A stretch of DNA of 58,589 bases from Candidatus Melainabacteria bacterium (GCA_016212515.1 JACRFZ010000099.1:1-58589); one strand, 5' to 3'. Counted from the first letter of the stretch, positions 1-9,736 are shown. Made by a program: numbers and translations. Notes: a model not told the origin generated them from the sequence alone.

Positions 1-1931
1 AAGAGGCCAGGGCCCTGGCTCGTTTTGACCATAAGAATATCGTGCGAGTCTTCGATGTGGGTGTGGAGGGAAACGTCGCCTACTTCTCCATGGAATACCT
101 TGAGGGGGAGAGTCTTGCTCAGCTCCTGCAAAAGCAGGGCACCATAGATCCCTGTCTGGCCTTCGACATCTTCAGCCAGCTAATGGAAGCGCTAGAGTAT
201 GCTCACGGCAGAGGCGTGGTGCACCGGGATATCAAGCCGGCTAATATTATGATTGTCTGGCAGGAGGGCGGCACGCCCCTGGTCAAGGTGGTAGATTTTG
301 GCATTGCCCGCTATGCCAAAGGCGAAGGTTCGATTTCCCTGACCAGGACCGGTGAGGTACTGGGCAGTCCCGTTTATATGAGCCCGGAGCAGGCCGTCGG
401 ACAGAGAGTCGATCGCCGTTCCGACCTCTATTCCAGCGGACTGGTTTTGTATGAGATGTTGACCGGCGAGAAGATTTTTGAGGGTGATTCCGCGCTCCTG
501 ACCATCGGTAAGCATATTTGCGAAGACGCTGCCCCTATTCTCGCCCGCAAGTTTGATCGCAATCCTGCTATCGCCCGGCTTATCGGTATTCTGCTCAATA
601 AAGACAAGGACGACCGTTACAGCAGTGCTTCGGCGGTGCTTGAGGATATGCGCATTCTTGGCTTGTGGCCCTTTGATGAGGGATTTCTAGATAGCCTGGA
701 CAGCCTTGAGGGAGCGGAAGGTGATGGAAGTGAGGAAGGGGATGACCATCAGAACCAGAAACGTCGGCGGGCCTTTGAAAGATCTCACCGGCAGGCTCTT
801 TTACGTTCAGTAGAGGCGCTCGGGGACGGCCGGGGGCTGAGCTTGATAAATTCCATCGACACGCCGCAGTGGGTGCTCTTGCTTGGATTCTTCGCCTTGC
901 TGTGCGTGGTGAGTGTCAGTGTCATCTTGTTCACCGTTAGTGGGTACGGCTTGAAACAACCAGGTTTATATGAGGGATATAAGGCTGAGAAGCTATTGCC
1001 TGTTTCTTTTGATGACGGTCAAAGAGAGAAGACTCAGGCTCTCAGTGAGTATCTAACGGCTACTACTCCCTTCTCCCACAAGGAACGGAGAGGCGCCAGG
1101 AATTTGCGGGTCTTTCATTTCGATGACAAGATTTCTGTGGGCACGATCATAACGGCAGGCCAGAAATTCGATGCTCGCGGCACCCTCACTTTTCCCTATG
1201 CGCAGTGGCTTGAATATAGACCCAGCGGTAATATCGCGCAGTTTCCGCAGATTCTTGATCGTTTCGCAGCCGATGATTTCTGCCATGTTTCTCTGGATCA
1301 CAACTTCAGTGTAACCACGGAAACCGTCAGGCACCTTGCCCACATGAAGAGCATAATGGTTCTCAATCTCGAGGCAACAGACGTGCGCAACGATGTGGTG
1401 GAAGTGTTTGACCAACTGCCTCGGCTTTCCGCATTGGATATTGGAGATACCCGTCTGGAGCCCGAGTCTCTCGCTAAGTGGAAGGGGTTGCATAATTTGA
1501 GAGTGTTCAAGGTCTCGGGGGATCTTGAATGCAGGCGCGTCCTCGACATGCTCGCGCCCTGCAAAGGTCTGGAGATACTGGGGCTGGGCACTATAGTTGC
1601 TCGCCGGGCTGATATACAAAGATTGGCTGCTTTTCCCAGGCTCTTTTCCCTTAGATTCACAGCAGTCGACCTCGACCGCGATGATCTGACAAGCCTGGCA
1701 AAAATGCCGAAATTGCGATTCTTGACTATCTATGGACAGGAATTCGGTCCTGAATATGCGGCCAGCCTGGTGGAGTTCCCTAAACTTGAAGCCTTTGAAG
1801 GGCGCATGGAGCACTGGCCCAGCAGCTACGGGAAGATGCTCAAAAAGATCAGACCGCGCTTGACCTTGCGTCGGCAGACCATGTCCGACTTCGAGTGGGG
1901 TGTGCCTCTCAGTAGTTTTGTGGGCAATTGA
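1..1931 (+). CDS. Ser/Thr protein kinase with membrane span and LRR-like C-terminus (5' end off window)
   Basis: The reading frame is open from base 3 and starts inside the kinase N-lobe, so the glycine loop and catalytic lysine lie off the left edge; the GTG at 42 is not a real start. Visible kinase motifs are VHRDIKPANIM (catalytic loop), VVDFGIA (Mg-binding DFG) and SPEQ (APE equivalent), typical of Hanks-type PknB-like kinases. A hydrophobic segment around bases 866-945 is a single membrane span, placing the kinase in the cytoplasm and the roughly 320-residue tail outside. The tail contains a GTLTFP segment found in the two other kinases here, followed by irregular leucine-rich repeats (LxxLxxLxLxxT pattern, bases about 1320-1770). 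Ligand and substrates are unknown. The kinase call is firm; the LRR call is by pattern. Confidence 0.93.
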   Translation, partial: EARALARFDHKNIVRVFDVGVEGNVAYFSMEYLEGESLAQLLQKQGTIDPCLAFDIFSQLMEALEYAHGRGVVHRDIKPANIMIVWQEGGTPLVKVVDFGIARYAKGEGSISLTRTGEVLGSPVYMSPEQAVGQRVDRRSDLYSSGLVLYEMLTGEKIFEGDSALLTIGKHICEDAAPILARKFDRNPAIARLIGILLNKDKDDRYSSASAVLEDMRILGLWPFDEGFLDSLDSLEGAEGDGSEEGDDHQNQKRRRAFERSHRQALLRSVEALGDGRGLSLINSIDTPQWVLLLGFFALLCVVSVSVILFTVSGYGLKQPGLYEGYKAEKLLPVSFDDGQREKTQALSEYLTATTPFSHKERRGARNLRVFHFDDKISVGTIITAGQKFDARGTLTFPYAQWLEYRPSGNIAQFPQILDRFAADDFCHVSLDHNFSVTTETVRHLAHMKSIMVLNLEATDVRNDVVEVFDQLPRLSALDIGDTRLEPESLAKWKGLHNLRVFKVSGDLECRRVLDMLAPCKGLEILGLGTIVARRADIQRLAAFPRLFSLRFTAVDLDRDDLTSLAKMPKLRFLTIYGQEFGPEYAASLVEFPKLEAFEGRMEHWPSSYGKMLKKIRPRLTLRRQTMSDFEWGVPLSSFVGN

Positions 1932-2040
1932 CCCATTTCGCCTCGCAGCTTTCCTCTTGCCGTCGCGGTCACCCCGGGGCTGGCTCGCGGCTCCTCAAAT
2001 ATGGCATAATGCCCATTGTTGAGTGACATTTTGTGAGATT

Positions 2041-3078
2041 ATGGCGCCTGAAAATATAGCGGATGCTCGTGTATTGGTAACCGGTTGTGCCGGCTTTCTC
2101 GGACCCTGGGTATGTGAGTTGCTTCTGGAAAGAGGCGCGACGGTTGTAGGGCTTGATCGTCAATATCCGGAGTCTTCTCGTATTCATGAACTGTCTGAAA
2201 AGTTTGCCTCTTCACCACAGACTAACGGTAGTGGCAGGGGCAGGCTCAAACTCGTGAATGTAGACATTGAGCATTACGAAAAAGTATTCGATGTCATCAA
2301 AGACAATGACATTCAAGTTATTTTCCACCTGGCGGCCCAGGCGATTGTCGGGGTGGCCAATGAAAATCCCGTCCCGACCTTTGCTTCCAACATTCAGGGC
2401 ACCTGGAATATTTTGGAGGCCGTGAGGCTCTTGCGCAATGCCGGGCAGTCCATCGAGTCCATCGTGGTGGCTTCTTCCGATAAAGCTTATGGCGACCAGG
2501 AAGTCTTGCCCTACCTTGAGGATGCGCCCATGCAGGGCCGCTTCCCCTATGATGTTTCGAAGAGCTGTGCCGATCTGATCACCAGATCTTATTTTCATTC
2601 CTTTGCTCTGCCTGTTGCAGTGACCCGGTGCGGTAACTTGTATGGCGGCGGTGATCTTAATTTCAGCCGAATTGTTCCGGGCACTATTCAGTCAGTGCTG
2701 GCCGGGCAGGCGCCGCTCATTCGCTCCGATGGATCGCCGGTGCGCGATTATATTTACGTGCAAGACGCAGCCAGAGCCAATCTGGCAATCGCCGAACGGC
2801 TTTTGCAAGATAAGAGTATCGCCGGGCAGGCTTTCAACATTAGCAATGACGCGCCGGTGTCGGTGCTGACCATGGTGGATGAGATCTTGAAGAATATGCA
2901 GCGCAGCGACCTCAAGCCCGTTGTGGAAGGTCGTGCCACCCGGGAGATTCAGGCCCAGTACTTGAGTTCGGAGCGCATTCGTGGTCTGGGTTGGTCACCT
3001 CGCTACAGCCTTGCCGAGGGAATTGCCGAGGCGATCGCCTGGTACCGAGCGCATCTAAGCGTCGGAGCCCAGGTTTAA
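2041..3078 (+). CDS. NAD-dependent epimerase/dehydratase, CDP-glucose 4,6-dehydratase-like
   Basis: Short-chain dehydrogenase of the extended (nucleotide-sugar) type. The Rossmann motif VLVTGCAGFLG with GxxGxxG lies at residues 15-21, and the active-site YxxxK appears as YDVSKSCADLITRSY. That motif with SCADL is typical of CDP-glucose 4,6-dehydratases (RfbG), with GDP-mannose 4,6-dehydratase as the next closest type. It probably makes a 4-keto-6-deoxy sugar nucleotide for surface glycans, but no other pathway gene is adjacent, so the substrate is open. A GTG at 2023 would add six residues; I prefer the ATG at 2041 because the Rossmann strand follows directly. The length (345 aa) fits the family. 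A transglutaminase-like gene follows within 6 bases. Confidence 0.88.
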   Translation: MAPENIADARVLVTGCAGFLGPWVCELLLERGATVVGLDRQYPESSRIHELSEKFASSPQTNGSGRGRLKLVNVDIEHYEKVFDVIKDNDIQVIFHLAAQAIVGVANENPVPTFASNIQGTWNILEAVRLLRNAGQSIESIVVASSDKAYGDQEVLPYLEDAPMQGRFPYDVSKSCADLITRSYFHSFALPVAVTRCGNLYGGGDLNFSRIVPGTIQSVLAGQAPLIRSDGSPVRDYIYVQDAARANLAIAERLLQDKSIAGQAFNISNDAPVSVLTMVDEILKNMQRSDLKPVVEGRATREIQAQYLSSERIRGLGWSPRYSLAEGIAEAIAWYRAHLSVGAQV

Positions 3079-3084
3079 GTCTGA

Positions 3085-4089
3085 ATGGCTGGTCGCCCCT
3101 GCTTTTCGAGCTTCCGCATGATTCGATTCATTTTACTGGCAGAACTCTGGTTGGCCGCTCTCTTGATCTTCGCGGCACCACCTGAGGCTTCTTGCGCCGG
3201 GGAGAGCTATCAAATTCGCTTCCAGCACCAGTTGACCAATAAAGAAAATAGAGCCGTAAGTGATTTGACCGTGGTGCTTGCCCTTCCTGCCAGTTGTGAA
3301 AGCCAGCAGATTGAAGAGCTAAAGCCCGAGAGCGATTGCTTGATCGTCCCTGAAGTTTTGCAGGATCAGTATGGTCAGACCGTACATGTGTATCGAGTGC
3401 CGCGCATCGAGCCGGGACAGACCCTCTCATTCGGTTATTTCTGCCGGGCCCGCTTCCTCGACTTACCGAACCGTTTCGAAGCTTCTCTCGGGCAAGGAAA
3501 AGGTTCTGCCGCAGTTCCTGAGTCGGTGCGCTCCCTTTACACTGCGGATGATGAGCGCATTTATAGTTACTGTTCGCCGCAGATCAAGGACCTTGCCGGT
3601 CAGTTCCTCGCAAGATATCCGGATCCTCTGGAGCGGGTGCGGGCGATTCATTATTATGTGGCCAGTAATATTAAATACAGTATGGAAGACAACTGGGACA
3701 GCGCTCCAACTGTACTGGCTCGGGGCTCGGGTAGCTGTTCGGAGTACAGCTATTTGTTTTGCGCTCTTTGCCGGGCGAGCGGCTTGCCCACACGTTTTGT
3801 GGGTGGCTCCAGGCTGAGAAAGGCGCTGCCTTACGAGGATAGAGTGGGGCACCGCTGGAGTGAGGTATATCTGCCCTCTCTGGGTTGGGTACCCTTCGAT
3901 CCGACTCTGGACGGACGCAGCAAGGGCAAATTGAGTTATGCCGGGTGCTTTTTTCAGCCTTCCCTCATTACCTTTCATGGGGGCGGTAGCAGTAACTTGC
4001 TCGGCAATGCCTACAACAGTACAAACACAAAGAAGGAACTTTTGCAGCGCAGTCGTATTTTTTACTGGCGCAAAAAAATTCCGGACTGA
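3085..4089 (+). CDS. Secreted transglutaminase-like superfamily protein
   Basis: Begins with a signal peptide (hydrophobic stretch MIRFILLAELWLAALLIFAA followed by a small-residue cleavage region near SCAG). The catalytic triad of the transglutaminase core fold is visible: Cys in GSGSCSEYSYLF, His in GHRWSEVYLP and Asp in PFDPTLD (about residues 207, 245 and 261 counting from the ATG at 3118). An N-terminal domain of about 110 residues looks like the beta-rich domain often found before bacterial transglutaminase cores. Such proteins are usually periplasmic cysteine proteases or amide-modifying enzymes; the substrate cannot be read here. The start may be the ATG at 3118, which begins exactly at the signal peptide. 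It lies 6 bases after the dehydratase gene, so the two are probably co-transcribed. Confidence 0.88.
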   Translation: MAGRPCFSSFRMIRFILLAELWLAALLIFAAPPEASCAGESYQIRFQHQLTNKENRAVSDLTVVLALPASCESQQIEELKPESDCLIVPEVLQDQYGQTVHVYRVPRIEPGQTLSFGYFCRARFLDLPNRFEASLGQGKGSAAVPESVRSLYTADDERIYSYCSPQIKDLAGQFLARYPDPLERVRAIHYYVASNIKYSMEDNWDSAPTVLARGSGSCSEYSYLFCALCRASGLPTRFVGGSRLRKALPYEDRVGHRWSEVYLPSLGWVPFDPTLDGRSKGKLSYAGCFFQPSLITFHGGGSSNLLGNAYNSTNTKKELLQRSRIFYWRKKIPD

Positions 4090-4160
4090 TTGGTTTTGGC
4101 GCAGGCGGATGGTCTTGCGCTCGTTCTTGCGGGTTTCATTAGGTTGTATTATTAGATCGC

Positions 4161-6920
4161 ATGAAAGAGCAGGCAAAAATTTGTTCAAAGTGCCGCAGAA
4201 GCATAATTTCTGAGGAGCGGCGTGGTTCGCTTACCTCATTTTTGCTCTCCGACTTGAGCTGTTGTTGCGGACAGAGAAAAGCCTCCGGCGGTCGCTTGGC
4301 CGGCGATTCCGGCGCCGGTATCTGTCGGCGTTGCGGCAAAGTGATACCGGCCTTGAGCCGCCCGGGCAGTATGACGGCATTTTTCTTCAAAGATATGCGC
4401 TGTCAATGCAAGTCGCCACTGGTGGACGGTGCCGGTCGTAGTGGTGACGGGCTTAATAAGGGCGCTAAAGGGCTGCCCGCCGGGTCGCTGGCCACCCGCT
4501 ATGGCGGCGGCGAACTTTTACAGAAGCGCACTGCCGCCCGCACGGCCATGCGCACTCGCCGGGCGGGGGCCAGGGAGGCGGCTGTCTTGCTGGCGCCAGG
4601 CGCGGTAATTGGCGGCTGCTACAAGCTTATGGAACTGGCCGGCCAGGGTGGCATGGGTTCGGTTTATCGGGCCAGGCACACGGTTTTAGGCCGCCAGTGT
4701 GCCGTTAAATTTCTTGCACCGTCTATGGTGTCGGAGCAGAGCTGGCGAATGTTCCAGAACGAGGCAAAAATAATCTCCGCCCTGCAGCACCATACTATTT
4801 GCCAGGTTTATGATCTTGGGTTGCATGAAGGAAGTCTGCCTTACTATGCCATGGATTTCATCCACGGCGAAACTCTGGCTGAAACCATAGACAGGCAGGG
4901 TCCGCTTTCGGTAGGTGCGGCCCTGGAGCTTTTCGTCAAGGTCTGCGAGGGTCTTTCTTATGCCCACAGAAGAGGCGTGGTGCACAAAGATTTGAAGCCG
5001 GCCAATATAATGCTCACCGTGGATGGTGCCGATGAGATTGAGGTGAAGATTCTTGATTTTGGAATTTCCGATCTGGGAGAAGCCTGGCAAAGTCGTCGCG
5101 AACATTCTAGAGTGAAAGCGGGGGCTGAAAGGCTTTCGACGCCGGATTTGAGTGAAGTAATCGGCAGTGCCGCTTACATGAGCCCCGAGCAATTTCGAGG
5201 ACGCGACATTGACCGCCGCTCAGATATTTATAATTTAGGCTGTGCTCTCTTTGAGACCTTGAGCGGAGTTCCACCCTTTACCGGTGACGGTTTTGAGGAA
5301 CTGGAGGCGGCCCATAGCAAGGCGGAGCCGCCCAGTCTGCATTTTGTAACCGGCATCAGGTTTCCTTCCGGTGTGGAAGCAATTCTCAGTAAGTGTTTGG
5401 AAAAATCGCCCGAGCGAAGATATCAGAGTGTCAATGAGCTTTCCATTGACATGGAGCGTGTTCTGGCTGTTAAACCTTTGCAGTTTGCCCGAGATAAGGA
5501 AAGCGAGTTTCTCGCTGCCCAGGTTCACGGGGAGAAGGCAGCATCGAACCGACAGGCGGTACTATTGGTGCTGGGCTTGACTATAGCCATCGTAGTGCCA
5601 CTTACTGGGGTAGGCGCTTTTCTTTACTGGTTGCAGCAGGACCGCTCTCTGCAACTTCATGGATCTGCGAAGACTGAGCAAGGGCGTGCACGCTCTTCAT
5701 TGAACGCGCGGCTTCTAGAACCTTTGAAACCGGCGCTGATTGAGGACGCGGACATAGTGAAGGTGCCGGGGCCGGCGGGGAATGAAGATGAAGGCAATCT
5801 CGGCCATGCCACCAGGGGACCAATGTCCTCAGCCTATAACGATTTGACTGCTCGCGCCCTGAAAGCCGTGCCGGCTGAAAGGAACACTGCCGACTTGCTT
5901 CAGGATACGCTCCCATTTGACGCAGACAAGAGTAGCCTTGACTTGCTGCAAAAGATGAAAATAGCGCCTGGTTCCTTCTCTTCAGGCATTGTGAAGGAGG
6001 GTGGTTTTGCAGTCAGGCGTTTCAAGTTTCCTGGTTTGCGCCTTCTGGGTACACTGGTTTTAACCGACGAGAATGGGTACGTCGTCAACCGGGTTGCATG
6101 TGATGGCAGCTTGGCTGTGCCTGCCAAGTACTCGCTTGCTTATCGACCGCCGTATTTTCCTTCTCATATCTTTGGGAAAGTGCTTGCCGGCTTTGGTAAA
6201 GGGGAGCTATTCGGCCTCGATCTTTATGCGTATTCTGAGAACGTTGGCGAACTCTCTAATTGTCTCGGGATTGTCGCAAAGACCTGTCCCGACCTTAAGC
6301 ACCTGAAGTTGACCCTTTCCGCGGTCTCGACACAGCCCGGTGCGAATGCTCGTTCTCGCCCGGCCAGTTCGCTCCTGGCTCTTCAGCAACTAAAGCAGTT
6401 AAGAGAGCTTTCCATCTCGGGCAGGGGCGACGGTCTGCTGGTAGCTTTACCGCCATTGCCACAGTTGGAGAGTTTGCGTGCGTATGGTCTCAGTGATGTT
6501 TCGGAGCTAATCCGCTTGAGGGCGAAGCCGGCCTCACGCAATAGACTTGTAAACCTGGATATAGACGGTGCCAATATTGCTGCCGGTGAGTTGAAGTATT
6601 TTCTAGAGTTACCGGGTTTGCAGTCTTTGAGTATCCAGGGCGGACGGATTGCTCCCGGTGAGATTGATAGAATGGTCGCCTGCCGGAGTCGCAGCCTTAC
6701 TGATCTCACAATTGAACTTGACGAAGCTAGTCTTTCTGGCCTTAAGCCCGCCGCATTTGTCGGTTTGACCAATCTAAAAAATTTGCGGCTGCTAATTCCT
6801 AAGAGGCTTATGAATAGTAACTCTCGTGCCTGTAAGTCTATTGTTTCGAGTCTCCAATCTGCGTATCCGGGGCTTAGAGTGCACACTACAACTGTTGAGT
6901 ACGAGCTGTCAGGTTTTTAG
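4161..6920 (+). CDS. Ser/Thr protein kinase with duplicated N-terminal cysteine module, membrane span and LRR-like tail
   Basis: Domain order: two copies of a CxxC-x22-CxC module (Cys 8/11/34/36 and 55/58/81/83), a basic linker, a Hanks-type kinase (glycine loop GQGGMGSVY near residue 160, Lys in CAVKFLA near 182, catalytic loop VVHKDLKPANIM near 274, DFG near 298, SPEQ), one membrane span near residues 465-490, a low-complexity linker and an LRR-like ectodomain to residue 919. The catalytic loop has HKD instead of HRD; the catalytic Asp remains, so activity is likely but not of the RD-regulated type. The cysteine module probably binds zinc. The ectodomain repeats the segment architecture of the kinases at 1 and 54917. 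A separate transcription unit from the phosphoglucomutase that follows is possible. Confidence 0.93.
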   Translation: MKEQAKICSKCRRSIISEERRGSLTSFLLSDLSCCCGQRKASGGRLAGDSGAGICRRCGKVIPALSRPGSMTAFFFKDMRCQCKSPLVDGAGRSGDGLNKGAKGLPAGSLATRYGGGELLQKRTAARTAMRTRRAGAREAAVLLAPGAVIGGCYKLMELAGQGGMGSVYRARHTVLGRQCAVKFLAPSMVSEQSWRMFQNEAKIISALQHHTICQVYDLGLHEGSLPYYAMDFIHGETLAETIDRQGPLSVGAALELFVKVCEGLSYAHRRGVVHKDLKPANIMLTVDGADEIEVKILDFGISDLGEAWQSRREHSRVKAGAERLSTPDLSEVIGSAAYMSPEQFRGRDIDRRSDIYNLGCALFETLSGVPPFTGDGFEELEAAHSKAEPPSLHFVTGIRFPSGVEAILSKCLEKSPERRYQSVNELSIDMERVLAVKPLQFARDKESEFLAAQVHGEKAASNRQAVLLVLGLTIAIVVPLTGVGAFLYWLQQDRSLQLHGSAKTEQGRARSSLNARLLEPLKPALIEDADIVKVPGPAGNEDEGNLGHATRGPMSSAYNDLTARALKAVPAERNTADLLQDTLPFDADKSSLDLLQKMKIAPGSFSSGIVKEGGFAVRRFKFPGLRLLGTLVLTDENGYVVNRVACDGSLAVPAKYSLAYRPPYFPSHIFGKVLAGFGKGELFGLDLYAYSENVGELSNCLGIVAKTCPDLKHLKLTLSAVSTQPGANARSRPASSLLALQQLKQLRELSISGRGDGLLVALPPLPQLESLRAYGLSDVSELIRLRAKPASRNRLVNLDIDGANIAAGELKYFLELPGLQSLSIQGGRIAPGEIDRMVACRSRSLTDLTIELDEASLSGLKPAAFVGLTNLKNLRLLIPKRLMNSNSRACKSIVSSLQSAYPGLRVHTTTVEYELSGF

Positions 6921-7018
6921 AATAGTCCGCGAATGGATCGAGCCGGGCTTTCAAGCGTTTGTTATTAGGCGCCGATTTCTTTAGAATAGAGCCGCCTTGG
7001 ATGTTCAGGAGATATGAA

Positions 7019-8671
7019 ATGCTCAGTCCCTATGCTGGTAAGCCCGCCCCCATTGATATGCTTGTCAATGTGCCCCGCCTGGTGACGACCTATTTTAGTG
7101 AGAAGCCTGATGTCTCTATCCCGGCCGAGCGGGTAGCCTTCGGTACTTCCGGCCATAGAGGGTCGGCATTCAAGCGTGCTTTCAACGAGGAGCACATCCT
7201 GGCTATCACTCAGGCAATTTGTCTCTATCGTCAGGAGCAGGGCATCACCGGACCGCTTTATCTTGGCATCGATACCCATGCCCTTTCCGAGCCGGCCTTT
7301 GCCACGGCCATGGAGGTGCTGGCCGCCAATGAAGTGAACGTCATGGTGGACAGCCAGTTGGGCTTCACGCCGACACCGGCTATTTCTCTGGCTATTTTGA
7401 CTTATAACAGAGGACGCAAGAGCGGTCTGGCTGACGGCATAGTCATCACCCCCTCCCACAATCCTCCCCAGGACGGGGGCTTCAAATACAACCCGGCCAA
7501 CGGTGGACCGGCGGACACCAATATCACGGCCTGGGTGGAGCAGAAGGCCAACGAGTTTCTGGCCAACAAGTTGCAGGGTGTCAAGCGCGTTAGTTTCAGG
7601 CAGGCTATGGCCGCTTCCACCACTCACAAGTTCGACTTTGTCGATCTCTACGTGAAAGAGTTGAAGAGCGTCGTGGATCTTGATGCCATTGCCTCTTCCG
7701 GTTTGAAAGCCGGCGTGGACCCCCTTGGTGGCGCCGGTGTGGCTTACTGGGAGCGTCTTGCGGCTGAACACAAATTGCCCATCGAGGTCGTGAACCATCG
7801 CGTGGATCCCACTTTCTCTTTTATGTGCGTGGATTGGGACGGCAAGATCCGCATGGATTGCTCCTCGCCCTATGCCATGGCCGGGCTGGTGGAGATGCGC
7901 AATCGCTTTGACATTGCCTTTGCCAACGATACCGATCATGATCGCCACGGCATCGTTACTCCTGCCGGCTTGTTGAATCCGAAACATTTCCTGGCTGTGG
8001 CCATTGACTATCTCTTTCAGAATCGCAAACAGTGGCCCCTCCAGGCGGCAATCGGCAAAACTGTTGTCAGCACTGGCTTGATTGATCGTGTGGCGGCGCG
8101 TCTTAACCGTAAGCTGGTAGAAGTGCCGGTGGGATTCAAGTGGTTTGTCGATGGCTTGCTGGACGGTTCTTTTGGATTCGGCGGTGAAGAGAGCGCCGGG
8201 GCATCCTTCTTGCGCAAAGACGGATCGGTCTGGACAACCGACAAGGACGGCATTATTCTGGCCCTTTTGTCTGCCGAGATAACTGCCGTAACCGGTAAGG
8301 ATCCCGGCAAGCATTACGAGGAGTTGACGAAAGAATTCGGCACTCCCTGTTACGCTCGTATCGATGCGCCGGCTACACCCGAGCAGAAGTCTAAACTGAA
8401 AAAGCTGGCAGCAGAAGATGTGAAAGCTTCCGAGTTTGCCGGTGAGAAGATAACAGGCAAGTTCACCAGTGCGGCCGGAAACGGTGAGGCTATCGGCGGA
8501 TTGAAAGTGACAACCGAGAATGGCTGGTTTGCCGCTCGACCTTCCGGTACTGAGGATGTCTATAAAATCTATGCCGAGAGCTTCAAAAGCGAGGCCCACC
8601 TGAAAGAGATTCAGAGTGCCGCCCAGGAACTGGTAACACAAGTGCTGGCGCCGACGCCGCAAAAGGCATAG
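7019..8671 (+). CDS. pgm: Phosphoglucomutase (alpha-D-glucose-specific)
   Basis: Interconverts glucose 1-phosphate and glucose 6-phosphate, linking glycolysis to glycogen and nucleotide-sugar synthesis. The whole protein follows the enterobacterial Pgm pattern: FGTSGHRGS near the N-terminus, DTHALSEPAF, the phosphoserine loop ITPSHNPPQDGG, the metal-binding loop NDTDHDRHG, the sugar-binding GGEESAG and the phosphate-binding RPSGTED near the C-terminus. At 550 aa it is close to the 546 aa of E. coli Pgm. An upstream in-frame start at 6959 is less likely, because the ATG at 7019 has AGGAG seven bases before it and the family alignment begins there (MLSPYAGKPA). Confidence 0.97.
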   Translation: MLSPYAGKPAPIDMLVNVPRLVTTYFSEKPDVSIPAERVAFGTSGHRGSAFKRAFNEEHILAITQAICLYRQEQGITGPLYLGIDTHALSEPAFATAMEVLAANEVNVMVDSQLGFTPTPAISLAILTYNRGRKSGLADGIVITPSHNPPQDGGFKYNPANGGPADTNITAWVEQKANEFLANKLQGVKRVSFRQAMAASTTHKFDFVDLYVKELKSVVDLDAIASSGLKAGVDPLGGAGVAYWERLAAEHKLPIEVVNHRVDPTFSFMCVDWDGKIRMDCSSPYAMAGLVEMRNRFDIAFANDTDHDRHGIVTPAGLLNPKHFLAVAIDYLFQNRKQWPLQAAIGKTVVSTGLIDRVAARLNRKLVEVPVGFKWFVDGLLDGSFGFGGEESAGASFLRKDGSVWTTDKDGIILALLSAEITAVTGKDPGKHYEELTKEFGTPCYARIDAPATPEQKSKLKKLAAEDVKASEFAGEKITGKFTSAAGNGEAIGGLKVTTENGWFAARPSGTEDVYKIYAESFKSEAHLKEIQSAAQELVTQVLAPTPQKA

Positions 8672-8743
8672 AGAATCGAATCTTACAGTGCCCTGGTTTT
8701 TAGAGCGACAACCCGAAAGTTTTGAGGGAGAGATTCAAAATAA

Positions 8744-9736
8744 ATGTCCTGTAAAGTGCTCATTCCAATAAACGACCAGGAAGCCGCCCTCTATTCCCTT
8801 GAATCTGCAATGGCCAGGAAATGGCCTGATGGCGCCCAGTTCATGCTGATGACTGTGGTGGAAGATCTGGCGGCGGCTGTGCCGGCCAACCGGGCCGTAC
8901 ACAAAGAGGTATTGGCGGCGGAGCAGGCCGAATATCTGGAGTCCATGAAGGGCTGGATAGAGCGGCTTCGAGACTCGCTTTCCGTTGTCTTTCCGGATAC
9001 TGCTACAGAAGTAAACTCGGGTGAGATTTGCGAGAAGATCCTGGAAACTGCCTCCAACTGGGGGGCTGATTATATAATTCTCGGCTCTCATGAATTTGCT
9101 TTTTCCAGTCGCCTTGCCCTTGGCAGTATTGCTTCTCGTATCCTCACGCACGCCCCTTGCACGGTGGAAGCCGTACGGTTCAGGCAGTTGCTCACCCTTG
9201 TTTCTGAGGGAACGGCAATCACTCCGGAGAAGATTCGAGAATTGGCCTGTGAGCCGCCCCGGCGAGTGCTGGTAGCTACAGACCTTTCAGCCCACTCCGC
9301 CGCCGCCGTTGATTGGGTGTCAGGCGGCTCCTGGAGAAAGGGCACTGAAATCAGGCTTGTCACCGTCAGTCTATCCAACCGTCGTGAATCAGCCGCTGTG
9401 GAATTGCACTCGGAGAACAAGAGCTTTCTTGGTGAGGAGAAGTATCACCGTCTAATTGAAGACGACCTGCGTGTGCTTGGTAAACGTATCCGCGATGCAC
9501 ACCCTCACTGCAAGGTCGATGCCTATGTGCTGCAAGCGCAAGCTGTTTCTGATACGGTTGCCGAAGTCTCGCGAGACTGGCAAGCGGACCTGGTTGTAGT
9601 CGGAGCTCAGGGGGCAGGTCGAACGGTGACCTCGAGAATCGGCTCCAATGCTATTTCAATCATGGATAAACTGCAGTGCTCGGTGATAGCAGTGAAGAAG
9701 ACCGAAAGTGAGCCGGTCTATTTCTCCTGGTATTGA
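8744..9736 (+). CDS. Universal stress protein with two UspA domains
   Basis: Two tandem Usp domains. The first runs from VLIPINDQEAALYSLESA to GADYIILGSHEFAFSSRLALGSIASRILTHAPCTV, the second from RRVLVATDLSAHSAAAVDWV to ADLVVVGAQGAGRTVTSRIGSNAISIMDKLQCSVIAV. The C-terminal halves show the Usp nucleotide-binding pattern G-x2-G-x9-G(S/T) in degenerate form: the second repeat has GAQGAGRTVTSRIGSNA, while the first is weaker, so ATP binding may be confined to one domain. The protein is cytoplasmic, with no signal peptide or span. It lies 72 bases after pgm and 90 bases before the next gene's likely start. Regulatory or stress role by family; partner unknown. Confidence 0.92.
   Translation: MSCKVLIPINDQEAALYSLESAMARKWPDGAQFMLMTVVEDLAAAVPANRAVHKEVLAAEQAEYLESMKGWIERLRDSLSVVFPDTATEVNSGEICEKILETASNWGADYIILGSHEFAFSSRLALGSIASRILTHAPCTVEAVRFRQLLTLVSEGTAITPEKIRELACEPPRRVLVATDLSAHSAAAVDWVSGGSWRKGTEIRLVTVSLSNRRESAAVELHSENKSFLGEEKYHRLIEDDLRVLGKRIRDAHPHCKVDAYVLQAQAVSDTVAEVSRDWQADLVVVGAQGAGRTVTSRIGSNAISIMDKLQCSVIAVKKTESEPVYFSWY

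Noticed and set aside
1053..1814. A 253-codon minus-strand frame under the first kinase
   Set aside because: Opposite-strand shadow of the LRR region; no ribosome-binding site or domain.
6965..8662. A 565-codon minus-strand frame under pgm
   Set aside because: It is the reverse shadow of a strongly conserved phosphoglucomutase; codon bias of the + gene leaves the opposite frame open, and the protein has no recognisable domain.
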